A DNA stretch of 64,000 nucleotides, taken from contig OU612065.1 of assembly GCA_914767715.1 (NCBI GenBank), forward strand, positions 928,001 to 992,000, written 5' to 3'. The notes under the pieces are model-generated. The model was not told where the DNA came from. It saw only the letters and a program-made list of their open reading frames with translations, and did not search any database. The stretch comes from Membranipora membranacea. Its lineage: Eukaryota; Bryozoa; Gymnolaemata; Cheilostomatida; Membraniporidae. The position numbers and the translations under genes were made by a program. The stretch's first letter is position 1, and each line of letters starts with the position of its first letter. Shown piece by piece: positions 1-12,909 of the stretch.

Positions 1-142
1 GTCAACAAGCCGAGTACAAAACCTGATATATTAGTTGTCATCTCCCTTTGTAGTGAAGGTCATAACCACATCCAGATGATTTAGTCTTTGTCTAGAAAAT
101 CAATCGAAATCTTGTGTTACCAAAAAAAGCATGATGGCGGGG

Positions 143-690
143 CTATTTGCTATGTATTGTATCTGAGAGAGGTGGCAGGTTCAGCCTCTGTAACAGACCA
201 GTGGTGCTGGTTGTTCGATCTGATCGTCTGATACCGCAAATCAGTCTAGCAGCCCTTCTTAGGACTGCCTCCAGACGACTAGTGACAGTATCAGAGGAAG
301 AGTCCCATGCTCCAGAAGCGTATTCTAGAACAGGGCGCATTAGCTGTTTGTACGCTGTTGACTTCACCTATTCTGATGTAGTGAGAACGTTTCTCCTAAC
401 AAATCCTAGGTTTGAGTTTCCTTTGGCCGCAGTGCTGTTTACATGAGCGTTCCAGTTTAACTTTGAATCTACAGTGAACCCAAGGTACACTACTTGATAC
501 TGTCAGATTTGGGTATTTCTGTCCCATGAAGATACAGAGGTAGTCTTGTAGGCCCTCTCTTGCGGGAGAAGGATATTTGTTGGCATTTAGCAGGGTGGAA
601 TTCCATATCCCAGAGCCTCTCCCACTGTTCTAGCTTGGCCAGATCGTCTTGTAGTTCTTGGTGATTGTTGGTGGTGTTATTATCTCTAGT
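143..690 (-). mobile_element. Non-LTR retrotransposon reverse transcriptase remnant (3' part)
   Basis: Read on the minus strand this encodes the C-terminal part of a CR1/L2/Jockey-type reverse transcriptase. Visible blocks are LEQWERLWDMEFHPAKCQ, then YLGFTVDSKLNWNAHV, then RPVLEYASGAWD and LEAVLRRAARLICG, which are the usual order downstream of the catalytic YADD. The frame is broken: a TAG sits just upstream of position 367, and a stop and frame change occur near 480-500. The YADD block itself is missing, so the copy is 5'-truncated near 690, as is common for these elements. Homology is clear from motif order; the exact clade is not resolved. Confidence 0.85.
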
Positions 691-1873
691 ATATATATTT
701 ATCCAAAATAGACCTACTCATTCATTATTGACCAGCCCCCAGCAGTTCAAGTAACTTGTTGACCTTCGTTGGTACCTGACATAGCAATGAATAAGTACTG
801 ATTGGAAATAATTCTTAGATAATAACAAACATTAACAGGAAAATTTGTGGTTCCTAAACCCCAATACAAGCAAAACTTACTCAAGTCACCAGTCATCTGT
901 ATTATAATAGCTCAAGCAATGAAGTTCATTGGCTCAAGTACAGTACTTGGAATCAAGGGTCCTATAATAACCCTTGTTGGAATATTGTGTAAATTGCCAA
1001 GCTGTATCCGTTCAATGATCTGCTACAAATACAAAGGGCCTTTTCAATTTGTCACTTGGTCAATATGAAAAAGAGCTCAGTAGGGTCTTGATATAATAGT
1101 CTGTGATTGGTCAGTTTGAGGTGAAGACATGGTGTTGATTGGACAGCAATTTAAACAGCTTTGGAGGTTAACCAACCAACTATAGATTTAAACTGTAGGG
1201 TTTTTAAATCTATGCAACTAACATAATAAACAATATAGGAGGCTAAACCTGGCTAAGCCAATCCAGAACTTGGTTATATGATGCCAAATTTACACAAATG
1301 CAATAATCTTACTGTATGGCAGGGGGGCAATATCAGCCTGCCAATACAAGATACAGTAGCTAGTATGTGTAGAGCCAAAAGTTGGAACCTGTGTTTGTGA
1401 TTATGAACAATAAAACCATATACATACAAATATCGTTCACATGTATGTATTTATGATATACCTCATACAAAATTAAGTTTAAAATATTGGTATGTGAAAG
1501 ATTTGAAGGCTAGGTGTATATCGAGGTTATATTATCCGTTTAATTATAGACGATAAACACTACAACATCCCTGACGAGTTAGTAACATAATACTAATAAC
1601 AACAACTTGAACGAGTTATCTCATTACAACAAGAAAGAGTCACAACCGTAACATGCACTAATACATGAACGTACTGTTACGTAATACTGAAAAATATATC
1701 ATATGTGTAACAGATAGCCTCAGTGAGAGCTTACTTCATGAGATTAGGGAAGACAATGTGAGCTAGAAATACAGTAACAAAATGAGACACGATAAAGTCA
1801 TCATTGGACTTACTAATTAAAAACAATAACTTTTTTATACACATGACACAATAGCATGTAGAAGCATTTTGTA
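691..1873. other. Intergenic stretch without recognisable gene
   Basis: AT-rich DNA between the retrotransposon remnant and the DEPDC1 stop codon. It should contain the DEPDC1 3' UTR (minus strand). No exon with splice sites, RNA gene or repeat was recognised. Confidence 0.5.
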
Positions 1874-4800
1874 CTAGCGCAGCTTCCTGAGCAAGTTCAT
1901 TGGTTTAGTTAGAAGAGCAGGCTTAAGTTTGGGTTGTCTCCGGTCGTGTTCCACTAAAACTCGCCTCACTGAGTCAGAAGTCGGGAATCTCTCAGCAAAT
2001 ATCTCTGGGTAAGTCCTCTCAAACTAAAATAATTTACAAATCTATAAAAACCATGGAACCATCACTTTGATGGCTGGTCCGAATGCTCAATCTTAATTTA
2101 TGAAATCATCTGTAAATTGAAACTAGCAACATTGTTCATTCACAATTGATGCCGATTCAACATTTGGTGTATTACATTTATAAACCGATATAATAAAATA
2201 CAAATTGGTAGAGTTAAGATTTGTTCACCCATTGACATTGAGCGGACAACTCTCATCATGTAGATGCTCTCCCTGATATCAAAATGATGCTCTAATCATG
2301 CATGAAATGAAATATTGGACAGATTAAGGTTATTGGGCCAAAACAAAATAGAGACTATTTAGAAGTTTTATGACGGCATGCTCTTGGAGTTACCAAAGGA
2401 GACAATTGCATCAAGTTTAATTTATCCTAGCTTATAATGAACATCCAACAAGGTACCTGTTTGAGTTTCTTGGTTTTTTCCTTGGTAGTCATTTTCTTGT
2501 CCTCAACGATATTCCTCAAAAGTTCCCTCATTGAGCTCTGCAAAAAAATCATCCAGGTGAAGGTGACTATTGACACACATGAGACAGAACGGCTGCTCTT
2601 GGATTATGTGACCTATTTCCCTTGAGTCAGTACCAATTTTGAAACTCACTCTGTGGATCTTTCTGGCCTTATGCTAGGTAAATATATGTGAATACCCAAA
2701 AACCTGACCTTTCCAGCTTGCTCAGGTCACTGACTATTTGGTACTTGACCGAGCATTAAAAGAATTAACGAGTTGTTGCAGTGATTTAAATAGTTGAAGA
2801 AGAAAATCATCTTTTAGTTTTGCAGGAAATCATGAAAAGCCTTTAATTTTCTATCTCCTGTGTGTCAAGCGCCTGAGACATGTTTGACTCACGAGCCAAG
2901 TGCCCATTTGTCGACATTGGAGGAAAACACTAACCCCACTAAGCTGGTCTACATTGCCATAATTATTTTATTATACTTGACTTTGTTAAACAAGTTAAAT
3001 TCTTAAATGCGTTTGATTCCAAGTCAAATAAACAGGAAATCTCCTGTTATTTTGCACCTAACACCATGAAACACTCAAAATGAAAACTTAGGTGACCCTC
3101 ATCACAATCACATGTGATAAGATACATTCTCGATCAATTTTACCTTAAGCTGTCTCATACTGGATTTACAATTCTATCTTACAAAAACCTAAATTTTTCG
3201 GCCAGAATAAACTGTAATTAGTCTGTTTTATCTCATTAATTTCATATTAGATAGAAAGGCTGAAAATGAGACATAGATGGCCAGCCTGTAAGGGTATGGT
3301 AGCTGATAGACACCCTAGTCGAGGAGCTGTCAAACATACTACTATGTGACGGATAGTACAAACTGATACTTATGGGGTGGATAGACATAACACCAATATC
3401 ATTTCTCAATCTAACAACGTGCCAAAAATATAACAATATATGGACACACATGGTGACACAAAGTTACTATGTTAAAGGCATGGAAAGGAAGAGTGTTGGG
3501 CACATCAGAATATTACCATTGAGTTTGTGAAAGGCTGAAAGAAAACATAATTACAAGTTATATATGCCGAGTATCAAGTCTTCAGCATCTCATTAATCGG
3601 TATCAGATAGTCAAGTAAAACCAAATCATGTTTGAATCACACTGAATAATGAACATCTCATACCTCAAATACTCGAGTAGCCTGAGATTTCATCTGCTCT
3701 GAAGTTATCTGCTCACAGTAGACTTTGCTTGGTGTTATCCCCAGCCTGTCTATAGCCTTAGCTGGTATTTTTGTCTTTTGAGTATTTTCTTCACTAGACA
3801 CCAGGTTCGTTTTACTCTTGAGTACAGCTGAAGCTGGTCTCATAGTCTGCAGAACAAACAATATAATCGTAATATTAACCTTTACGTGATTGGCAGGTAT
3901 TTGTGAACCGTCTTCATGTGAAAGAGGGAGAGGAGACTGTTATTTGAAGACCATAGGAAATATATATAATTCTTCGTGTTCCAGTAACAAGAGGAAGGTG
4001 GTGAAGTAATAAGAGTGATCATGTTTACTAGTTGATTAAAATCAGGCGACTCGTCACTCGCCCATCCTGAAGCATGGGCGGTGAAATCTTAGTGCCTTAT
4101 CGACGAGGTCGCAATATCTGCGCCATTTTGCTCACTGTTTGCAGGTAGGTCGTCGGAGCACACCTGGGGGCCAACCAATCCCCAGTAGAAGATGGACTAC
4201 AGTGGGATTCTAACTCACAACCTTCAACATTTGCATGCTGAGCCACCTCCTACTCCTAGTTAGTTTTTTTGTGTAAGGGTGGGTTCATGTACAAACCTTA
4301 GCCTCTTGAGTCCGCATAGATGTAGTGCTGTTGATTCTAGCTAGAATGTCTTGTTTGAGTTCCTGAGGTACAGTCATGATCTGTTCATAGTTCTGTACCA
4401 TAAACTCTACTAAACTGCTGGCTATCTTCTGATCATACTCAGATTCACTATAAGAGCGTAACACACTTCTCCACAGGGAGCTGATAACCTGTGAGCATAA
4501 TGAGTTATAAGTTAATAACAACGAGCTGAGCTGAGCCGAGCCGAGGATATACCCAGATAGCCGGCGGCGGTACCTGCTGTTAGTTAGTGACTCACAATAT
4601 ATAAAGCTAATCTAACTACGAGAAAGGTTTTATAAACAATCCAAAGGCTTTGTTAGAAATAAAAATGTTGCAAGAAAAACATATTTACTCATGTGCGACC
4701 TCATCATGGTCGGAAATAAAATATGAAACACAGCAAATCCGCGAGAGGATATTTGAACCCACCACTTGCAAAATTTGGTGATCCCAAGCTCAGAAAGTGC

Positions 4801-7800
4801 TTAATACCCACGCAGTAGTAACAATATCGATTCAGTAACCATAATGAGCATAGAGCAACCATGAGAAAAAAAACCAAAAAAGTCCAAAAACACATGCATC
4901 AATATCCACGCAGCTACACGATGCTGGGTAGGGGTGATTAAAATAGCTTAGATCGTTTACTCAATGAAATGGGCTCGCTCATTTACAAGGATAGAGGGAC
5001 AGTTGACCCAAAACTTCAACATTGATCATATACAGAATGTGCACTTACACTTTGCTCTGCTCTCTGAAACACAATCATCAAAACTTATTATTTTGCCCAC
5101 ATTAATACGATTGAACTGATAGATACATTGGGCATGAGCTTGTGAGAAACACTTACTCTGGTTGAGCTAAACACATACCAAGAAAAATTGTTTACATCAG
5201 TACTAGGAATAGGGCGAATTCATCAAACAGAGAGGTTTCAGATAATGGAGATACTATAGACTTTATGGAGTTTTGGACAAGAGATAGACGCATTACACAT
5301 ACATTAACTTACACCCAGAATGAGTAAGCCCAGACTTACCAGCTTTCTGTTTGAGACCTCCGAGTCGAGTGTGAGTTCGTTATTGCTGGCTGTTTTATTA
5401 AGTAGCTTGAGTAACATGTGAAGGATTCTACGATTAGCAGGAGGTAAGAATAACAGAATTAGCTGTAGAGACTGAAGAAGCCTCCGATCTCGAGATTCTG
5501 AACACAGACCTATCAAAAGTGTGAACATAGTATAAGAAAGATAATACCAATCACAGAATAAAAAAACATTATAATTGTACCCTAGAGGAGTAAATGTTAG
5601 CCAGACTTTAGTTAAGCCTGTTTGGGTGACATAATGTCAACTAGTTATAAATACGCTACTTCAAGCATATCGTGTCACTTTGTCACTTTGTCACTTTGTC
5701 ACTTTGTCACTTTGTCACTTTGCTGCTCTAGGGTGCATATGTCACTTTGCTGCTCTAGGCTGGATATGTCACTTTGTCACTTTGCTGCTCTAGGCTGGAT
5801 ATGTCACTTTGCTGCTCTAGGCTGGATATGTCACTTTGCTGCTCTAGGCTGGATATGTCACTTTGCTGCTCTAGGCTGGATATGTCACTTTGCTGCTCTA
5901 GGCTGGATATGTCACTTTGCTGCTCTAGGCTGGATATGTCACTTTGCTGCTCTAGGCTGGATATGTCACTTTGCTGCTCTAGGCTGGATATGTCACTTTG
6001 CTGCTCTAGGCTGGATATGTCACTTTGCTGCTCTAGGCTGGATATGTCACTTTGCTGCTCTAGGCTGGATATGTCACTTTGCTGCTCTAGGCTGGATATG
6101 TCACTTTGCTGCTCTAGGCTGGATATGTCACTTTGCTGCTCTAGGCTGGATATGTCACTTTGCTGCTCTAGGCTGGATATTTTCATGGTTAAGATGAGTG
6201 CCAGAAAGCATTCAAAGCTTCTTAGCATCATAATGATACAAAGTAACATTGTCACATCTACATGACCACAACAAAATCACTTATATATGTCAGCCTACAA
6301 AGGTCAAGGTGAGTGTAGAAGCACCACTTACCATAAGGTAGTAAGTTTTGGTCATTAACTGAAGGTGTGCTGTGGAACTTAAGCCTGATAGAACCTGTAT
6401 CCTGATATAGGTCTACATTGTCAGGGGACTTCACTACTTCAGGTCTATTCGCAGAATCATAAGAGTGTCCGCTTTGTATGTACTGACGCCGCTGAGTGCT
6501 GTCAAAAAACAAAGGTTAGTCCATCACCGGGTAAACAATGTCCAGTTTCATAAATGGTGACGAGAAATTCTCTAAATCTTTAAATAAAAAAGGTTTAATC
6601 AGAGCCGACAAATAAATATACGCAAAATGAAACTAACTAGTATAATTAATATGATAAAGGCAAGAAATATTGTATCGGCTGTATCTCCCAGCGCATCCGC
6701 CTGAATCTTCTCTGAACTGAATGTTTCTTCTATAATCTACTTAATGGTAATGCATACAGCATAAGGATGTATAATCGGTGATTACACTCACTGTTTTGGA
6801 TACTGATTTGAATCATCAATTGAGTTAGATGAGACGCTGCCCAGCTGTGCTCTGCTCTGATAGGCTGTGTAGTATGCTGAAGACTGACTAGAGGAATTCT
6901 CAGAGCTAATACGCGAACGAGTGTAGCTCTGATGTGACGGTGACTGGTCTATATACTGGGTGGATAGGGAACGCCCCGCAGTGTGTATACCTGTGTCGCG
7001 TGTTTGAGGGTACCTAGTAGCTGAGTCAGGAGTAGACTGATCTATATGATAAGCAGACTGTGCCCTCATCAGTAATCCTGTTGATGTTGAGGTTTGGGTC
7101 CTGAGGAGTAGAGAAAAGAAAATAAATAAAAGAAGAAACGATTTTGAGGTTTTGTCTATGTTGGAAGTTTAGAAATGATTTTACACCATATAGCGTGAAC
7201 CAACTAAAAGAAAGAAGTCACAACCGATGCCGCACAACTAATATAAGTCAGACAACCAATGAATGTTTATAGCCAACCCAAAAATAATTTCTTTTTTTAT
7301 GCCTTTGGTAAATTTTGCACTTCAGCAAAAGATTAAACACCAAAAATATATAATTTGTATCAAGGGATACATATTTATAGGAAATTATAAATAATAATAA
7401 TAATAATAAAGTTACACCATGCAGGGTTGCATAAGCTCCAGATTAGGTTTTGAGACCAGACAGGTTCTTTTAATGCTACCATGTCAGTGATAAGATCTAC
7501 ACCTTGTATTATTCCTGTTAGCTCCGTAGTACACTGTATAGGCATCCTGACCAACAAATGCTGTCTCTATTCTCGGTCCGACCAGTAGATGTGATAGTGA
7601 GGCTGCTCGAGTTATCCCTCCCTGTTGCTGCCGTTGTAGTAGTAGTTGTCGCTGCCTGACAAAGCCATGTGCAGCTGATGATGACTTATCCTCAGAGTCA
7701 TTGTTATTGTTGTTATTGTTTATGTTGAAGTGAGGCCTGTTTTGTGTGGCTAATCTATAGCTGTTGTAGTTGTGTGCTCTTGGCTCATAGTGATACTGTC

Positions 7801-10800
7801 TCTCACTGTGCTGCTGTGGCGGCTGATATGCAGTAGGAGCACTCTCCTTATCACGACTGTCATCATCATAGACTACTATCAGCTCCTCAACAGATGGATG
7901 GGATTTAGGGCTGTGAGTTAGTCGACCCCTTAATTGTTCTTGATCAGGAAAGCCTCTATTAGCAGCGTACATATTATTATATGATGGCGGTTGTTGAGGA
8001 CCTGGCCTTTTTTTATAATCTGAGAAATAAAAAGTCATAACAGGTTATTATTTCCACTCTTATCACGAGTGCACAAGTTGTGGAAGCATCAAGAAAATAC
8101 TCCATGACTCCATTGCATTATTGTTATTGCAAAAGACGATCCAATTATATTGCCTTGTTACTTTATATAAAAATCTCAATCATAATTCAATTTGCTGACA
8201 TCCTGTCATTTTACTAAACAAATTAGGTTAAAGCGATATGGCAGAAAAGCTTGCAGGGAAAGCTATCTCCAACTGCAGTGAACTGCGACAATTATAAGTA
8301 TAGACACCCTGGTTAACTGCTTACCATCGACCAGACTATGTCGTTTGAGCAGCGGTTGGTGTGTAGCGCTGTTAGATGGCTGCCTCCGCCGAGGAGTTGT
8401 GTCAGATACATGTAATACTCTACTTAGCTTACCCTCTATAGGGGACGGCTCACAACTCTCAACCGTATCTAATCAACATAGCATGGGGAAAAATGAGTGA
8501 AAAATGTCATCACAATAAACATGATGGCTGCCAGATACTATAATGGACTATTTCATGAATGAAACCAACCAACAACACAGAACTTGTTTACGTAGCGTAC
8601 ATGTCACACAGAAACATGTTTGTTGAATGACTGAGAGAAAGTCTCTGGTAATTTAAGATAATAAAAGAGCACAAGAGTTAATATAATATAGACCCTGAGA
8701 TACTTACTGTATATAGAAATAAGAACAGGGTAAAGTAGATGAGTAGTTAATGGCTCACTGACGCTCTCAAAGTAATCTCTTATCATAATAAATACATCCT
8801 TCTCAAATCCTGGGTACTCAGGAAATGATTCGCTTCCCTTGTCTGGCCCTACAAGATCAAGCGTGTAAAACATATAACATAACAGTATTTTAAAGACGCC
8901 ATATGAAAAGTGTGCACTTGGGCTATTGAAAATTATTGACTGTAGAATAATCATTCGTCCATCCATGTAACTATTTGTGTAGTAAGGTTTGAAAGTTTCC
9001 CGAATGTAACGGAAAAAACGCATCACTGCCATGAACTAAACTTTCATACAACTACTACACAATGTTCACATATCACAAAAATCAAAACAACTGTACTTAC
9101 ATTTGGCCAAATATCTCATAGCACTGATAACCCATGAAGGAGGCAGTTGAGCTTTACTTATGCCCGTCACATAGCCATTCTTATGTAGCACTGTCATGTT
9201 GTGCTTGGCATGATCATTCTTGAGTTTGCTTATCGAGTAACCCAATACACTGATGTCATGTATCTGTAGGATATGCTTCAGCCTGTTGATAGAAAATAAC
9301 AACACAGTTATGCATAACGTTACATAAACTAGAAAAAGAGAAAATGTTGTTTTACTGTTTTTCAAGCAACTGAAGAAAGCAGAATAAATGAGATATCTGA
9401 ATGTGACATCATGATACTTATGACCGCTCATAAACAAGGCATGTCATCATTCCAGCTCAACCAACTTTCACTTCATGATCTTTACCGATTAGCTAAGATT
9501 GAATGGAAAAAGTTTGACACTTCAAAGTGATCATTATGAGATTAATAGCTAAATCATCTTATAATCACTCTGTGGCATATTCATCAACAATGCAACAAAC
9601 CTTTCAACCACCATCGCTTTCCAGATGTTATCCATATCAGCCTTACTGATTGGCTTGTTTTCTCTGTTCACACAGGGTGGGGGGTGGTCACCCTGATGAT
9701 TCTGGTTTGAGGCACCAGCTGATACAGGCGGTTGTGCATTAGGTTCTAGCTGCTGGAATATATTATGTGTTCGCAGATCTGAGAAGCTCTTGTGGCGCTT
9801 TGACTCAGTTAGATCGGGACATGAGCCAGCTATCACTCTCGGCCACTGTGGTGTCTTGATAGGTGATAGAGCCACAAATCTAAATCAAACATAAAAACAT
9901 AAAAATTTGTAATACTTGTAGATAATTGTATACCAGCAAGTTCTAATACAGTTATTTTAGAGCTCAACAGGACCTACACACTATAACAGACCCATGCTCA
10001 TCATGTATTTTACGACTACAAACAATCAGCAGCCCTCACAGCTCTCCGGAAGCAGCCTCTGCTGAGCTGGATAGGAGCGATGTTTTCACTAATAGGCTAC
10101 AATGAATCTATTGTATCACTAAATGAGAAATCCCTCAGAGAATATAGTTTGTTTGCATTGTTAAAAACCTAATTTAGGGATTAATAGCATCATTGTGAGC
10201 GATTGTGTTTGTACCTAAATAGTCTGTTGTTCTCCTCGAATGTTTCACTGTTGTACTTATAGCCTTTCACATCTTCTATGTAATTATTTCTGTGAAACTT
10301 CTGCAACAGCTTGACTATCTGAGGCCTAAAATCCATAAAAAAACTCATTCACTAAATTATATAACGTGTGTTCCTCAAAATCCAGATATATTCTTATATC
10401 ATACAGTACGCGAGCTTTCTTGTCATTGTGTCAGGTAATCTAGACTATGAGAACATCAGCTACATGTGTGAAATTTCAAACTATAACAGACGTATGGGAC
10501 ACTAAAGAAGAGCAGACTTTCAAACCTTGTCAATTCAGCGCCAGCCTCATGATGTTGTTGAAGGAATTCATATAACCAGTCGACTGCCTCCGAAGCAACG
10601 AAGCAATCATCATACACTTTCAGTTGCTTCCAGTGTCGTCCGATGGGCATGCCAGTTCTGAATACTCGCACAATGTCATTCCACTAAAACAATGGAGAAT
10701 CGCTCAATACGACTGGCTTAATTTCAAAGATAGACAAGTTATATGTTTTATAATGACCGATTATCAAAAATAGGAAAGAGGGTGTTATTATTGTCATTTA

Positions 10801-11597
10801 AAAAAGACTCGAGGCTTTAATTGCATGTAGCAAATCCTCATTTTTAAGATGAGTGACCAGTCAAATATCATTGCAATATAAGTTTTTTTGGAATCAATGC
10901 AAGAAGAATGCATGAGTTTGAAAATAAACCGAAAATAGCGTGTAGGCCTATTTCACATGTAATACTTCAGTATTAATGACTAACTCCCTCTTCATAACAT
11001 CATTTTCTCAAGCCACTGCTTGCTGACTGGGACCAACCATGCAATGCGCCTGCATTACCAGTTGAGAAATCACAATGTTTCAGTCAATATCCTGCTAGCG
11101 CTAGTCCTTGATCTGGTCAGGAGCCGCATGCGTTATAATATTTATATTTTTCTACTGCTTTACCTTCGACTTGATCAAAAGTGATGTGTCACAGGGCGCA
11201 CATGGATAACTATATATATATTCGGCGTGTTATGCTCGCTGTTATTATCAATTCAATTATTACTATTAGGCCTACCAATAATCTGACCCTAGGCCTGCAT
11301 GCAATCTTCACTGCTTCTTGATTCATTCAATCAATGGCCTACATTTTGTTGTAATTAAATACCACAGTCCACACACACAATAACAAGTCAAATTAGGAAG
11401 TTTTGGACCAAATTTTAACTCCCTGGCTGGCCAAATCAATTAACTAATAACAGTCATAAATAATCAATATCATGATGATTCATAATCAATGTCAGCAGCA
11501 GGGGTTGAGGAACAGAGCAGTTAATTCTAATGAAAATACTTACTAGCTTGGTGGCTTTGTATGGCCCAAGTTCATTTCTCAGATTACCAGCAGACAT
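1874..11597 (-). CDS. DEPDC1: DEP domain-containing protein 1 (DEPDC1), complete
   Basis: Fifteen coding exons join in frame to 945 aa: 11597-11544, 10683-10526, 10325-10215, 9879-9601, 9282-9101, 8848-8708, 8468-8325, 8019-7503, 7100-6792, 6498-6332, 5509-5340, 4488-4297, 3846-3664, 2537-2457, 2023-1874. The DEP domain spans about residues 15-108 (WNDIVRVFRTGMPIGRHW; VDWLYEFLQQH; NNRLFR). A RhoGAP-like segment follows at about 190-310 (PSWVISAMRYLAKW; VSEPLTTHLLYPV). Residues 310-690 are Ser/Gln/Asn-rich and probably disordered. The C-terminal conserved region has LFLPPANRRILHMLLK, LVEFMVQNYEQIM, YCEQITSEQ, KEKTKKLKQ and YPEIFAERFP, each with a counterpart in human DEPDC1. The family is known for nuclear, proliferation-linked roles, and its GAP domain is considered catalytically degenerate. 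The human protein is 811 aa; the extra length is mainly in the 517-nt exon 7503-8019. The exon-2 donor (GTTTGA) is weak but preserves frame. It is divergent from the five-LIM gene. Confidence 0.93.
4040..4256 (-). repeat. tRNA-derived SINE-like repeat in a DEPDC1 intron
   Basis: On the minus strand a Pol III A-box-like TGGCTCAGCATGC is followed about 30 nt later by a B-box-like AGTTAGAATCCC, the spacing of a tRNA-derived SINE head. A non-tRNA body of about 150 bp follows toward lower coordinates. It lies between the exons ending at 4297 and starting at 3846. Body boundaries and family are not known. Confidence 0.5.
4729..4860 (-). repeat. Possible tRNA-like or SINE-like sequence
   Basis: The minus strand carries GGTTCAAATATCC, close to a B box, downstream of a weak A-box-like stretch. 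No clean cloverleaf could be folded by eye, so it is recorded only as a candidate degenerate SINE. Confidence 0.25.
5673..6180. repeat. 27-bp minisatellite in a DEPDC1 intron
   Basis: About five or six copies of a 10-mer (TGTCACTTTG) lead into roughly 15 near-perfect copies of a 27-bp unit that begins with the same 10-mer and ends in CTAGGCTGGATA; two copies at the left edge are variant. It lies between the exons ending at 6332 and starting at 5509. Because 27 is divisible by 3 the array reads open in several frames; on the minus (gene) strand the unit would read ISSLEQQSD. The near-identity of the units suggests recent expansion. Confidence 0.95.
7382..7410. repeat. (AAT)n microsatellite
   Basis: Short run of AAT triplets just outside the large DEPDC1 exon (7503-8019), on its intronic side. 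Confidence 0.8.
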
Positions 11598-12909
11598 CCT
11601 AAGACTCTTTGATAGAAAGTTCGCCTAATCCACTTGAAGGTTCAGCTTGATCCACCAGCTCCACCTCATTCCTCAGCATACAGATCAAATTTCTTCATGT
11701 GCATATAGTGTTTTAGAATTTTAGCCTCAGTGATCTAATGTTACAGTCAGAATAATTAGCAACGGATTCTTTACACCCATCAACAATACATAATAATAGT
11801 AGCAGCTATTGGTACTCAGCACAAGAGTATTTGAATTACCACCAAACGAGCTGATTGGATAAATTCAATAATGTCCTAACGGTAATCATTGGACGAGCAC
11901 TAGGATTTTTAAGAGACAAGGGAATACAACTCTGCTGAAGCTAGAGTGAGCTCTCCACTGATTGGATTATTACTGAGGTCATAAGTTCATAGAGACTGAG
12001 TAATGCACTTACTCTACCTTGACTGTACACAGAAAGTGAGTGATCAATGAAAAATACAACTACTCTGGGAAAGGATAGAAATCCATCTTCAAGTTCAGCT
12101 AACAACTAGAGGGTCCAGCAAAAATCCTGTATAAAGGTAAGTTACTTGCCAAGGCTAGGTAAGGGGAACTTACAAACTAGATTTTGTTCCTGATAATAAT
12201 AGATAAGCAATCAGTTTGAGCAAGGAGTTTGAGAGTCAGAGAGAGTGTGTCTACCTAAATTTTATCATCAATACAAATATTTTTATGCCCTTTGTTGCAT
12301 GTGTATGAAGCTCACTTGTGACATACTATCAAGGACTCAAGTATTCCTGCTGTAGTGTTTGTTACTCCTTGCTCTTATCAAGGTTCTATCCACAGGTCTA
12401 CTCCAAAACCTGGGATTTTGGCAATGTTTGACTGCACCCCTTAGTTCAACAAAACAACAAAAACTCAAGGGGGGGGGCAGTCAAAAATTGCCAAAATCCC
12501 AGGTTTTGGAGTAGACCTGTGGTTCTATCCTTCCCACATCTTCACCCACCCGAGCCTGACATGAGGAAATGTTGTAGTCATAAGATTAGAATGGTCTCAG
12601 CTGATTTCATTCGTATTGACGGCTTTTACATCATAATTGCCCTGGGTCCTCTCTGTCAAGTTCAGGAAATAACCATATTTGTACAACAATATTATCATCA
12701 TGAAACAGACAACATGTCGACCCCCTGTTATAACTATGTTACCTACGGATACATTTCAATAGTTATTCTAGAGTCACCGCCACCAATTAACTCCCTTTCC
12801 CTGAGAGGCAGAACATTACTGCCACCCTAAAGGAAGAAGTCACATCATATCTATTCTTGCTTAAAAAGAACCAACAATATATCCATCAAGTCCTGCTTTT
12901 AGAGTCAAC
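11598..12909. other. Divergent intergenic region between DEPDC1 and the five-LIM gene
   Basis: About 1.3 kb between two divergently oriented start codons. It must hold both 5' UTRs and promoters, but no TATA box or other promoter element could be assigned. It contains the 131-bp foldback MITE annotated separately. Confidence 0.6.
12391..12521. mobile_element. 131-bp hairpin MITE, hAT-like, with 8-bp target duplication
   Basis: Terminal arms of about 45 bp starting CACAGGTCTACTCCAAAACC are nearly perfect inverted repeats around a short loop that includes a poly-G tract. The element is bounded on both sides by GTTCTATC (12383-12390 and 12522-12529), an 8-bp target-site duplication of the kind made by hAT transposases. 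Related copies occur at 36044-36182, 31868-32012 and 34007-34060. Confidence 0.85.

Noticed and set aside
5622-6265. Long ORFs on both strands (CHFAALGWI, MSLCCSRLD and ISSLEQQSD repeats) as protein genes, or the array as a CRISPR
   Set aside because: They are translations of a 27-bp minisatellite without stops; there are no variable spacers, and the array lies in a DEPDC1 intron.
12519-12830. 103-codon ORF upstream of the five-LIM gene
   Set aside because: It begins at the edge of a MITE, has no similarity and ends just before the LIM gene 5' UTR.
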